A program made the position numbers and the translations under genes. Shown one piece after another: positions 25,998-33,929 of a stretch of DNA of 64,000 nucleotides (positions within the stretch are counted from its first letter, which is position 1; each line of letters begins with the position of its first letter). The notes beneath the pieces were generated by a model. It was not told the origin of the DNA and ran no database searches. It was given only the letters and a program-made list of their open reading frames with translations. The stretch covers positions 310,001 through 374,000 of the forward strand of contig JADKJT010000001.1 of NCBI GenBank assembly GCA_016720905.1, in the 5' to 3' direction. Source of the DNA: Gemmatimonadaceae bacterium (GTDB lineage: Bacteria; Gemmatimonadota; Gemmatimonadetes; Gemmatimonadales; Gemmatimonadaceae).

Positions 25998-27703
25998 GTA
26001 TCCCGCGACCCCGGCAGTGAGTCGTTCACATACCGGGTAAACAGCATGGTCACGCGACCGTCGCCGCCCATGGTGGCGTTCATCGCCAACGGATCCCCGA
26101 CCTGGTCGACCATAAGCGGGTACTGCACGCGGTCGTACTCGTCGCCAATCAGGGCGTACTGCTCATCCATCGTGCCCGCACGGGGTGCGGCGATGTCTTC
26201 CAGCACCACCGATTTCGCACCCGCATAGACCACGCGCGCCCGGATATCGCGGCCGGCGGTGCAGCTTCCGTACAACGCCTTCATCGTCACGGTGTCGCCC
26301 AGTGACATCGGCGCGCGTGCGGACGCCATCGCGGACGCGACACCGGCGGATCTCATTTGCGACAGGGCACGCCAGGTCGGCGCCGGCGAACCGAAGCGCG
26401 CATTGATGGCGCGCTGCGCATCGAGGTAGTCATCATGCCGGGCTTCCGTCTTCGCTTCACTCGCCAACGGCGCCATGGCGGCGGACATGCGCGCAGTCGT
26501 GACGATCGACGATGATGTCGTCGATGCCATCTGCACCGACGATCGGGGCGTCGCGGCGTGGCCGGCCAATGCCCCCGCCCCCGCGCCACGCAACTCGAAG
26601 CCCGATGTTGCCGCGGCGGTCACACTCGTGTTGATCACGGCCACCACGTACTTCGCGCTCACGCTATTCGCCGGCGCGACCAATTCGGTGCAGCGCACCT
26701 GATCGACGTCGAGGATGTTGGCCGACTCGCCCTTGGCGAGCGCAACGCGGGTGGCCGTGCGAAACGGCGTCGCAAGCTGACCGCTCGCCGCCGCAATGGT
26801 GACCTTGACCGGTTGGGCAGTGGTGGCCATGCAGCCATACGTCGTTGGCACCAGCGCCTCGATGCGCGACGCAGACACGCGGATGACCGTGGCTTTCACG
26901 CCAGCCACGGTAAGGTCCACTGCGTCGGCGGCCAGCGCGAACCCGGTGCCTTCAACCGTGATTTGGGCACCCGGTACCAGCGTGTCAGGGGAGACGCGGG
27001 TCACCACCGGGGTTGCAGGATCAACCAACACTGTCAACCGTGACGACGCGGTGTCGGCGATCGCCCTGATGAACGCGGTGCCGCGCCCGTGCGCGATAAA
27101 CTGTCCACCAGACGCCACCAGCGCGTCGCTGCCGCCTTCCAGCGTCAGCGTGGGCGCGACCCCGACAGCATTGCCGTATTTGTCGGCGACGGTGGTCGAG
27201 AAGTGAATCGTGTCCCCCAGGAGCGTGACGCGAACCAGGTCTGTCGAAAGCCGAACCACGGCCGCGCGATCGGCCACCGCATTGGCACCAAAAATCACCG
27301 GGGCCAGACCAGCCACGTTGGCGGTGAGACTCTGTAGTCCCGCCATGGTGCCCAGCGTCCAGCGCACCGCCGCGACGCCGTTGCCGTCGGTGGTCGTTTC
27401 CGCCGAGCTGACTTTTCCGCCATCGCTGGCCATCCAGAGGACCTTGGCACCGCCCACGGGGCGGCCATCCGAGCCGGTGACCGCCAGCCGCACTGGTGCA
27501 TCCAGCGTGCTGCCGACGGTTGCCGTACCGACTATTTGGCCGACCGGCGTTGAATTGGTGGGAGAAATCGGCTCGACTGCGTCAGAACCGCTGCACGCCT
27601 GCAACAGCGCCACACCGCATGCCATCACGCCAGCGGCACGCGTCGCTCGGCCGATTCGGCGGGCGATGCTGTAACTGTTGGAGTTGAAGGCGATACGGGG
27701 CAT
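25868..27703 (-). CDS. Secreted metalloprotease lipoprotein, N-terminal Ig-like/IPT part (frameshifted)
   Basis: A lipobox (VALLQACSGSD) follows the ATG at 27703; an upstream in-frame start at 27739 also exists. Next is a Big_1/invasin-like domain (GRPVGGAKVLWMASDGGKVSS, DGNGVAAVRWTLGTMAGLQS). An IPT/TIG domain follows (RVSPDTLVPGAQITVEGTGF, ATVIRVSASRIEALVP). The start of the catalytic region is GDEYDRVQYPLMVDQVGDP and MGGDGRVTMLFTRYVND. After DSLPG the frame is artefactual and overlaps the catalytic half. Joined, the protein is about 870 residues and would be anchored on the cell surface or in the periplasm. Confidence 0.78.
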   Translation of the reverse strand: MPRIAFNSNSYSIARRIGRATRAAGVMACGVALLQACSGSDAVEPISPTNSTPVGQIVGTATVGSTLDAPVRLAVTGSDGRPVGGAKVLWMASDGGKVSSAETTTDGNGVAAVRWTLGTMAGLQSLTANVAGLAPVIFGANAVADRAAVVRLSTDLVRVTLLGDTIHFSTTVADKYGNAVGVAPTLTLEGGSDALVASGGQFIAHGRGTAFIRAIADTASSRLTVLVDPATPVVTRVSPDTLVPGAQITVEGTGFALAADAVDLTVAGVKATVIRVSASRIEALVPTTYGCMATTAQPVKVTIAAASGQLATPFRTATRVALAKGESANILDVDQVRCTELVAPANSVSAKYVVAVINTSVTAAATSGFELRGAGAGALAGHAATPRSSVQMASTTSSSIVTTARMSAAMAPLASEAKTEARHDDYLDAQRAINARFGSPAPTWRALSQMRSAGVASAMASARAPMSLGDTVTMKALYGSCTAGRDIRARVVYAGAKSVVLEDIAAPRAGTMDEQYALIGDEYDRVQYPLMVDQVGDPLAMNATMGGDGRVTMLFTRYVNDSLPGSRDTCRPATSIPKARLRQAMRTTCSMRAWPTPPNLRRNGGDRCAAR

Positions 27704-27868
27704 GGTGGCCTGTGTCACGTAGGTGGTAGAATCCTGCACACATCTACAGATGCCGCAAGGGGCGTGCCGAACTCATCCATATCCGGTACCGAAAACGGCC
27801 CGGCGATTGGTGTTACCTTCGGTAGGGTCTTCCCTGCTTCGCCTTCAGGTTCCCCAACCGTCCGCCCG

Positions 27869-29035
27869 ATGACCAGCAGCGTCGAGAATTCGCGTTCCCC
27901 GCTCACGATTCTTTCCGAGGAAGAGGAGCTTTTTCGCGCGGCGGTGCTCGAATTGGCGGAGTCCGTTGTGCGGCCGCGGGTTCGCGATATGGAGGAGGCC
28001 GGGAAGCTTGATCCGGCCGTCACGGCGAAGTTTGTCGAGCTGGGTCTGATGGGGATCGAGGTCCCGGAACAGTTCGGCGGCGCCGACGGCACGCTGATGA
28101 TGGTCACGCTGGCGGTGGAAGCGCTCAGCACCGTCGATGCGGCCGCTGCCATTCAAGTCGACGTGCAGAACACGCTCGTCAACTATCCGATCAATCGGTA
28201 CGGCAACGCGGAGCAGCACGCGCGATTGTTGACCCGATTGACCAGCGGCACGATTGGCGCATACGCCTTGTCGGAGCCCGGCAGCGGATCGGATGCGTTT
28301 GCATTGGCGACGCGTGCCGAGCGTGTGGAGGGCGGATGGTCGTTGAGTGGGGCGAAGGCGTGGATCACCAACGGCGGCGAGGCCGACATTTTCGTGGTGT
28401 TCGCCAATGCCAACCCCGATGCGGGATACAAAGGGATCACGACCTTCGTCGTGGAGCGCGGCATGCCGGGTTTCTCCGTGGGCCGCAAGGAAGAGAAACT
28501 GGGGATTCGCGCGTCGAGCACGACGGCCCTGCACTTCGACCATTGCGTGGTGCCTGATGCGAATGTGGTTGGCGCTGTCGGCACCGGCTACAAGATCGCC
28601 ATCGAGACGTTGAACGAAGGACGCATCGGTATCGGCGCGCAGATGATTGGCGTGGCGCAAGGTGCTCTGGACGTCACGGTGGCGCACCTGAAAGAGCGCA
28701 AGCAGTTCGGCAAGTCGCTGGCCGAGTTTCAGGGCATCCAGTTTCAGGTGGCGCAGGCGGCGACGGAACTCGAAGCGGCGCGCCTGATGGTGTATAACGC
28801 GGCGCGGCTCAAGGACGCCGGCCACGACATCGCGCGTCAGGGCGCGATGGCCAAGTTGTACGCGTCGCAGATGTGCGAGCGCGTCACGTCGTTGTGTGTG
28901 GAGCTGTTTGGCGGCTACGGCTACACGCGCGACTATCCGGTGGAGAAGTTTTACCGGGATGCGAAAATCGGCACGATTTACGAAGGCACCAGCAACATGC
29001 AGCTGCAGACGATTGCCAAGGCGGTGCTGAAATAG
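27869..29035 (+). CDS. Acyl-CoA dehydrogenase
   Basis: A 388-residue flavoprotein of fatty-acid or branched-chain acyl-CoA oxidation. Motifs are YALSEPGSGSDA and WSLSGAKAWITNGGEAD in the FAD-binding beta domain, and GFSVGRKEEKLGIRAS. The helical C-terminal domain has RIGIGAQMIGVAQGAL, ERKQFGKSLAEFQGIQF and QLFGGYGYTRDYPVEK-like sequence (ELFGGYGYTRDYPVEKFYRD). The catalytic Glu is in IYEGTSNMQLQ. ATG 27869 is chosen because the longer frame adds about 35 residues without family similarity. Substrate chain length is not predictable; it resembles the short-chain/butyryl-CoA type. Confidence 0.95.
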   Translation: MTSSVENSRSPLTILSEEEELFRAAVLELAESVVRPRVRDMEEAGKLDPAVTAKFVELGLMGIEVPEQFGGADGTLMMVTLAVEALSTVDAAAAIQVDVQNTLVNYPINRYGNAEQHARLLTRLTSGTIGAYALSEPGSGSDAFALATRAERVEGGWSLSGAKAWITNGGEADIFVVFANANPDAGYKGITTFVVERGMPGFSVGRKEEKLGIRASSTTALHFDHCVVPDANVVGAVGTGYKIAIETLNEGRIGIGAQMIGVAQGALDVTVAHLKERKQFGKSLAEFQGIQFQVAQAATELEAARLMVYNAARLKDAGHDIARQGAMAKLYASQMCERVTSLCVELFGGYGYTRDYPVEKFYRDAKIGTIYEGTSNMQLQTIAKAVLK

Positions 29036-29081
29036 GTATTCAGCCGGCCGTCGTGCAGGGAGCATTGAAACGGCCTCGGGA

Positions 29082-30194
29082 GTGCCCCGTGTGACGAATG
29101 AACGACGGCGTCTGATCGCGTGGGTCGGGTTGCCCATGGCGGTTGCGCTTGTCGCCATCGCGACGCTGCGGCCGGCGAGCGAAGCCGTGGCGAACTCCGC
29201 TACGGTGTGGTGCCTGACGTGCAGCCCCATCTGGCTGGCGGACGCAATCAGCAACGTGATCCTGTTCCTTCCGCTGGGCGTGGTGACGGGCGTGCTGGGC
29301 CTCCGCACATCGCGCGCAGTGCTGATCGGGGCCGGTTTTTCGCTGGGCATTGAGCTCCTGCAACTGTCGGGAGTGCCGTCGGGCCGGAGCGCGTCATTGG
29401 CCGACTGGATCACCAATAGCGCGGGCGTCTTTCTGGGAGCCTGGTTGGTGCATCAACGCGCATGGCTGTTTCACCCGACGCCGCAGGCGGCGCGTGGTCT
29501 GTTCGCTGGGTGGACCGTGGCCATCGTCGCGATGTGGTGGGCCATGGACTGGGCGCTCCGGCCCCTCGCGGTGAATGCCAACGTGTCCAGTCCGGTCGCG
29601 TTGAGTCCCCTGCCCTTCACCCCCGGATACGGCTGGTTCGCCGGCGTCGCCGAGGGTGCCTCGGTGAACGGTGTGCCGCTTGTCCATGGCGGCACCGGTC
29701 CGGTCATCGCGATCACGCCGCACGTGGACACCGTACGCGCGACGGTCAGCGTGCGTGGCCGTGATGGTCGTGACGACGTCGTCCCGATCGTTTTCGTGCA
29801 TGCCCGTGGTGATACCGTGGCATACCTGCTGTTGGCGCAGCGTGCTCGAAGCGCACTTCTGGGCACGACACGGAACAGCGGGCGCGCGGGCCTGACGTCG
29901 CCGACGGTGGCGTTACGTGATGTGTTCGCTCCCAGCGCGCGCGCACCGGAGGCCGTGGTGATACTGTCCGCCACGGTGACCCGCAGGGCACTGAACCTGA
30001 CCGCACGCGAACGCGACGGGTCCCTCCGATCGACGCGACTGCTCCTGTCGCCGCTCGTCGGGTGGTCGCTGGTGCAGTCGGTGGTTCGTGTGGACGCGCC
30101 ATTGGCGCCGGTGATGACCGCGTTGTGGATTCTGGTGTGGATGATTCCGTGGGGTTATTGGCTGTTCAGAACGACGAGGGCGCCACATCGCTAA
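29082..30194 (+). CDS. VanZ-like membrane protein with extracytoplasmic ConA-like domain
   Basis: The N-terminal 130 residues form four to five membrane helices of the VanZ-like family (SNVILFLPLGVVTGVLGL, GFSLGIELLQLSGVPSGRSASLADWITNSAGVFLG), with the conserved Glu/Asp/Asn positions. Another helix near residues 145-165 is followed by about 180 residues of beta-rich sequence similar in layout to LamG/ConA-like domains (PTVALRDVF). A closing helix is VMTALWILVWMIPWGYWLF. VanZ itself confers low-level teicoplanin resistance; for fusions of this kind the role is unknown. The start at 29082 is GTG-like or ATG within a short leader, 46 bases after the dehydrogenase. Confidence 0.75.
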   Translation: MPRVTNERRRLIAWVGLPMAVALVAIATLRPASEAVANSATVWCLTCSPIWLADAISNVILFLPLGVVTGVLGLRTSRAVLIGAGFSLGIELLQLSGVPSGRSASLADWITNSAGVFLGAWLVHQRAWLFHPTPQAARGLFAGWTVAIVAMWWAMDWALRPLAVNANVSSPVALSPLPFTPGYGWFAGVAEGASVNGVPLVHGGTGPVIAITPHVDTVRATVSVRGRDGRDDVVPIVFVHARGDTVAYLLLAQRARSALLGTTRNSGRAGLTSPTVALRDVFAPSARAPEAVVILSATVTRRALNLTARERDGSLRSTRLLLSPLVGWSLVQSVVRVDAPLAPVMTALWILVWMIPWGYWLFRTTRAPHR

Positions 30195-30224
30195 GTTCCG
30201 ATTGTCCCTCACGCCTCCGTCCCC

Positions 30225-31316
30225 ATGACACCTCACGCAGTCTCCTCCGAGTTCAGTGTGCCACTGGCGCCGGGCATGCTGGACGCAAGTACCGGCGAAG
30301 TCTCGGTCGCACTCGCCAAGGCCCAACTCGCGGTGAATCGCGCGCGGGCCGCCCAGCCGGCGTGGGCGGCGTTGGGCGCGAAAGGGCGAGCCGCTGTCAT
30401 CGAGCGATTCCGGCAGTTGGTGTACGCCGATCGGGCGGTCATTGCCCGCACGATTACCGAGGAATCGGGCAAGCCGCTGCCGGAGAGCTATGTCGCCGAT
30501 GTGGCGATGGCGTTGGAAGGCGCGCGATTCCTGTCCCGCATTGCCGAAGCGACGTTGGCCACGCGCACGGTACGTTCCCAAACATTGGCGGCATGGCGCA
30601 AGACCATCATCACGCACCACGAACCGTACGGCGTGGTCGCGGTGGTGAGCCCCTGGAACTACCCGTTCTTCTTCCCCGCAATGCACGCGATGACGGCGCT
30701 GGTGGCCGGCAACGCCGTGGTGCTCAAGCCCAGCGAGCACACGCCGCGCTGTGTCGATCACATCGCGCGCCTGCTGCATGCCGCCGGTGTCCCTGCCGAT
30801 GTGTTCATCGTGCTGCACGGCGACGGTCGCATGGGGGCGGGATTGGTCAATGCGAGCGTCGACAAGGTGTTCTTTACCGGCAGCGAGCGCACCGGGCGAT
30901 CAATCGCGGTCTCGTGTGCCCCGCGATTTGTGCCCGTGTCGCTCGAACTGGGCGGCAGTGACGCGGCCATTGTGCTGGAAGACGCCGATCTCGCCCACAC
31001 GGCCAGCGGCATCCTGTGGGCGCGATTCACCAACGCCGGGCAGACGTGCGTGGCCGCGAAGCGCGTGATCGCCGTGGGGCGCGCCTACGACGCGCTGCTG
31101 CCGCATCTGGCGCGCGGTGTGGCGGGACTGACCATCACCGGCGACACCGTCTCCTCGGTTTCGTCGCCGGCCGACATGGGTCCCGTCATCTCGGCGCCAC
31201 AGCGGGCGTTGATCATGGAGCAACTGCAGGAAGCGGTGGCGCAGGGTGCCCGCGTGGTGGCGCAACAGGAACCGCATCTGGTGCCGGCCCCGCTGCGGAC
31301 TCGACGGACCGCATGA
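30225..31316 (+). CDS. Aldehyde dehydrogenase, N-terminal part (frameshifted)
   Basis: The NAD(P)-binding and catalytic region of an ALDH-superfamily enzyme. It has VVSPWNYPFFFPAMHAMTALVAGNAVV-type cofactor loop sequence, KPSEHTPRC, FTGSERTGRSIAV, the catalytic Glu block LELGGSDAAIVLEDADL and the catalytic Cys in FTNAGQTCVAAKRV. Succinate-semialdehyde or acyl-aldehyde dehydrogenases are the nearest type. The frame ends early after LVPAPLRTRRTA. Restoring one C in the run at 31288-31291 continues into PAADSTDR and the second half. Confidence 0.88.
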   Translation: MTPHAVSSEFSVPLAPGMLDASTGEVSVALAKAQLAVNRARAAQPAWAALGAKGRAAVIERFRQLVYADRAVIARTITEESGKPLPESYVADVAMALEGARFLSRIAEATLATRTVRSQTLAAWRKTIITHHEPYGVVAVVSPWNYPFFFPAMHAMTALVAGNAVVLKPSEHTPRCVDHIARLLHAAGVPADVFIVLHGDGRMGAGLVNASVDKVFFTGSERTGRSIAVSCAPRFVPVSLELGGSDAAIVLEDADLAHTASGILWARFTNAGQTCVAAKRVIAVGRAYDALLPHLARGVAGLTITGDTVSSVSSPADMGPVISAPQRALIMEQLQEAVAQGARVVAQQEPHLVPAPLRTRRTA

Positions 31317-31840
31317 GTGATCGACAGGTTCCCGCCGTGGTGCTGGCCGGTGTCACGCCCGCCATGCGCGTCTGGCAGGAGGAAACGTTCGGTCCGGTAC
31401 TCGCGGTCATGCGCGCGGCGACCGAGGCAGACGCCATCGCGTTGGCCAATGGCACGCGTTACGGGCTGAGCGCGTCGGTGTGGACGGGCGACCGCGCCCG
31501 GGGTGCGCGAATTGCCGCGCAACTCCACACGGGCACTGTGGCCATCAACGACGCGGTGATCACCGCTGGCCTGCCGGAAATCCCGCACGGCGGCGTCAAG
31601 GCGAGCGGTGTTGGTCGCATTCACGGGGTCGAAGGGTTGATGGCGTGCGTGCGCACCCACACGGTCGTCGACGACGCGTTGCCCCACGTGCGACAGCCCT
31701 GGTGGTTTGGCTATGGGCCGGACAGCACGGCACGGCTCGACGCCTACCTGCGTGTGTCGCATGGGACGTCCTGGTGGTCCCGGCTCACGGGCTTACCGGG
31801 GACGATTCGCATGTTGTTGAGACCCGAACGTCCGCTATAG
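31313..31840 (+). CDS. Aldehyde dehydrogenase, C-terminal part (frameshifted)
   Basis: The second frame has the substrate-binding and oligomerisation parts: VWQEETFGPVLAVMRAATEADAIALANGTRYGLSASVW-type sequence, GARIAAQLHTGTVAINDAV, and PHGGVKASGVGRIHGVEGLMACVRT. The ATG at 31313 overlaps the TGA of the first half, which could be mistaken for translational coupling. However, family alignment shows coding sequence in this frame already from about 31290. The joined enzyme is about 538 residues, somewhat longer at the C-terminus than typical ALDHs. Confidence 0.86.
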   Translation: MSDRQVPAVVLAGVTPAMRVWQEETFGPVLAVMRAATEADAIALANGTRYGLSASVWTGDRARGARIAAQLHTGTVAINDAVITAGLPEIPHGGVKASGVGRIHGVEGLMACVRTHTVVDDALPHVRQPWWFGYGPDSTARLDAYLRVSHGTSWWSRLTGLPGTIRMLLRPERPL

Positions 31841-31853
31841 GGTATTTTCCAGC

Positions 31854-32444
31854 ATGTTCGGATCTGTCATCGGCGTCTTCGACGTCATTCTGGCCGCGTT
31901 GCGTCCCGCGGTCTTCGCCGTCGGCGTGCTGACCGCCGTCGCCGCCCTCGCGTCGTATGGCGTCCGTACGCGGAAGATTCCGCCGTTCTCCGCCTTGGCA
32001 CGGTTCATCCGTGAACGGATCGATCCCTGGTTGATCGCGCCAATGGAGCGTCGTCTGCTGCGCGCCGGTGGCACGCCGTACGCTGCGCCGTGGTGGACAC
32101 TGGCCGCGGTGATTGTCGGCGGTCTCCTGCTGATTTCCGGTGTCGGATTCCTGCGCGACCAACTGGCCATGTTGGCGTATGCCACACAGTCGGGATCGAT
32201 TCTCTTTGTGTTGGTGCGCTGGACGTTCGGCCTGCTGCAGGTGGCGTTGTTTGCGCGGGTGATTTCGAGTTGGGTGGGCGGCTCGCCGTACTCCAAGTGG
32301 TGGCGATGGTCGTACGTGATCACGGAACCCATTCTCGCCCCACTGCGGAGAGTCATTCCGAACATCGGCATGTTCGACATCACGATCATTGTCGCGTATT
32401 TCGGGCTGCAACTGCTCGAGTCGGTGATCTTGCGCGCGCTCTAG
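31854..32444 (+). CDS. YggT-family integral membrane protein
   Basis: A 196-residue membrane protein with about four hydrophobic helices. The C-terminal YggT domain shows LVRWTFGLLQVALFARVISSWVG, followed by WSYVITEPILAPLRRVIPNIGMFDI and a closing helix. That matches the conserved I-S-W and TEP-LxPxRxxIP elements of the family. The N-terminal half (GVLTAVAALASYGVR) adds an extra helix pair. YggT proteins are linked to osmotic and potassium homeostasis and cell-envelope biogenesis. It begins 13 bases after the aldehyde dehydrogenase and may be co-transcribed. Confidence 0.85.
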   Translation: MFGSVIGVFDVILAALRPAVFAVGVLTAVAALASYGVRTRKIPPFSALARFIRERIDPWLIAPMERRLLRAGGTPYAAPWWTLAAVIVGGLLLISGVGFLRDQLAMLAYATQSGSILFVLVRWTFGLLQVALFARVISSWVGGSPYSKWWRWSYVITEPILAPLRRVIPNIGMFDITIIVAYFGLQLLESVILRAL

Positions 32445-32484
32445 ATCCGTCTCCAACGCGCCTTGACATATATCGCTGAGGGTG

Positions 32485-32637
32485 GAGCGGTGAGAGGCCA
32501 GAGGGGTGAGCAGAAGAAGCGTCGAGCGTGCGAGGGGTGAGTCGGTGAGGGCAGGACTGGGTGCTGCCCTCGTCGGCTAAGCCCACAAGCACTCGACGAT
32601 TCCGTTGCTCACCCCTCTGGCCCCAACTCAACCGCTC
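32485..32637. repeat. Long imperfect inverted repeat (about 70-base arms)
   Basis: The left arm (32485-32553) and right arm (32563-32637) can pair over almost their full length around a nine-base centre. The most exact blocks are CCAGAGGGGTGAGCA (32498-32512) with TGCTCACCCCTCTGG (32606-32620), the GAGCGGT/ACCGCTC ends, GTCGAG/CTCGAC, and GAGGGCAG/CTGCCCTC at the apex. It fills the gap between yggT and the first fasciclin gene. It could be a terminator or attenuator-like structure, a processed RNA, or the remnant of a miniature mobile element. Confidence 0.75.
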
Positions 32638-32711
32638 GGAACGACGCAATGCCCTCGGTGTTGCATCAAATAGCGCGATCCCGCGCGATCCTCGTGATCC
32701 GGAGTACACAG

Positions 32712-33203
32712 ATGCGAAAGCTCTCCCTGGTGGTTGCGTCCAGCGCCGTGGTGGCGATGGCGGCGCCGGCCATCGTGCAGGCGCAGGACAAAGACCTTGT
32801 CGAGACGGCGTTGGCGGCCAGCTCGTTCAAGACCTTCACGCGCGCACTCACCGACGCCGGACTGGTTGAGACGCTCAAGGGTCCGGGCCCGTTTACGGTC
32901 CTGATTCCCAACGACGCCGCATTCGCCAAGCTGCCCAAGGGCACACTCGACGCGCTGTTCAAGGACAAGAGCGCGCTGCGGAATATGCTGCTCTATCACC
33001 TCATCGCGGGTCGCCTCACAGCCGACGACTTCTCGCATCTCAACGGCAAGGGACGCAAGACGGTGGAGGGGAGCGAGACGCGTATCGGCATGACCGGCAC
33101 GCAGTTGACCATCGGGACCGCCAACGTGGTGCAGGCCGACGTCATGGCGAAGAACGGCATCATTCACGTCATCGACACGGTGCTGATTCCGCCGGGTCGC
33201 TGA
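32712..33203 (+). CDS. Secreted fasciclin (FAS1) domain protein
   Basis: A 163-residue protein with a Sec signal peptide (MRKLSLVVASSAVVAMAAPA, cleavage after VQAQ) and one FAS1 domain. The H1 motif is LKGPGPFTVLIPNDAAFAKLP and H2 is VVQADVMAKNGIIHVIDTVLIP. GGAG at 32701-32704 supports ATG 32712 over the longer frame. FAS1 proteins mediate adhesion or polymer binding in bacteria. A paralogue follows 140 bases downstream. Confidence 0.92.
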   Translation: MRKLSLVVASSAVVAMAAPAIVQAQDKDLVETALAASSFKTFTRALTDAGLVETLKGPGPFTVLIPNDAAFAKLPKGTLDALFKDKSALRNMLLYHLIAGRLTADDFSHLNGKGRKTVEGSETRIGMTGTQLTIGTANVVQADVMAKNGIIHVIDTVLIPPGR

Positions 33204-33343
33204 GATCGGACCGTCGCGTCCGGACCATGTAACAAAGCGCATCGAGAACGACTCCGCTGGACACCGTGCATCCAACCCCGTGCGTTGTGCGAATACGGGT
33301 GAGTACGCGATTCACCTTCCAACAACTTCCTGGAGCCATTTCG

Positions 33344-33841
33344 ATGCGTCGTTCGATTTCGAAGCTGCTGTTTGCCGGTGCCGCCATGATCGCCCTGTCC
33401 ACGCCGCGCGCGGCGCAGGCTCAGGACAAGGACATCGTTGAGACGGCCGTTGCCGCCGGTTCGTTCAAGACCCTGGCGACGGCGTTGACTGCCGCCGGCC
33501 TGATCGAAACGCTCAAGGGCCCGGGTCCGTTCACCGTGTTTGCCCCGACCGACGACGCGTTTGCGAAGATCCCGAAGGCGCAGCTCGATGCCTTGCTCAA
33601 GGACAAGGTCGCGCTCAAGAACGTGCTCCTCTACCATGTACTCTCGGGCAACGTGCCGGCGGCCGAGGCGTTGAAGACTGTGGGCAAGGGCGTGAAGACG
33701 GTAGAAGGACAGGACGTGAAGATCACCGTGATGGGCGGCAAGCCGATGGTCAACGCGGCGCACATCGTCACCACCGATATCATGGCAAAGAATGGCGTGA
33801 TCCATGTGATCGACGCCGTCATGCTGCCGCCGGCGAAGTAA
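33344..33841 (+). CDS. Secreted fasciclin (FAS1) domain protein, tandem paralogue
   Basis: A 165-residue FAS1 protein closely similar to the preceding one: LKGPGPFTVFAPTDDAFAKIP as H1 and IVTTDIMAKNGVIHVIDAVMLP as H2. It has its own signal peptide (LLFAGAAMIALSTPRAAQAQ). GGAG at 33332-33335 fixes the start at ATG 33344. The pair looks like a tandem duplication. The mature N-termini both begin QDKD(L/I)VETA. A strong terminator follows the stop. Confidence 0.92.
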   Translation: MRRSISKLLFAGAAMIALSTPRAAQAQDKDIVETAVAAGSFKTLATALTAAGLIETLKGPGPFTVFAPTDDAFAKIPKAQLDALLKDKVALKNVLLYHVLSGNVPAAEALKTVGKGVKTVEGQDVKITVMGGKPMVNAAHIVTTDIMAKNGVIHVIDAVMLPPAK

Positions 33842-33851
33842 TCGCCGACAT

Positions 33852-33896
33852 CGAAAAGCGAGGAGTGCAAGCCACTGCTTGCCTCCTCGCTTTTCG
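33852..33896 (+). terminator. Intrinsic terminator of the fasciclin genes
   Basis: A 13-bp perfect stem (CGAAAAGCGAGGA with its complement) is extended by an inner five-bp stem GCAAG/CTTGC around a CCACTG loop, with one bulged T. The descending arm ends in CTTTTCG. It starts ten bases after the second fasciclin stop. Confidence 0.85.
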
Positions 33897-33929
33897 TGCG
33901 CCAGACTTGGGGGTCTCCTTCCCCCTTCC

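Noticed and set aside
31313..31316. ATGA overlap as genuine coupling of two aldehyde dehydrogenase genes
   Set aside because: Family sequence continues in the second frame upstream of the ATG, showing one gene broken by a missing base.
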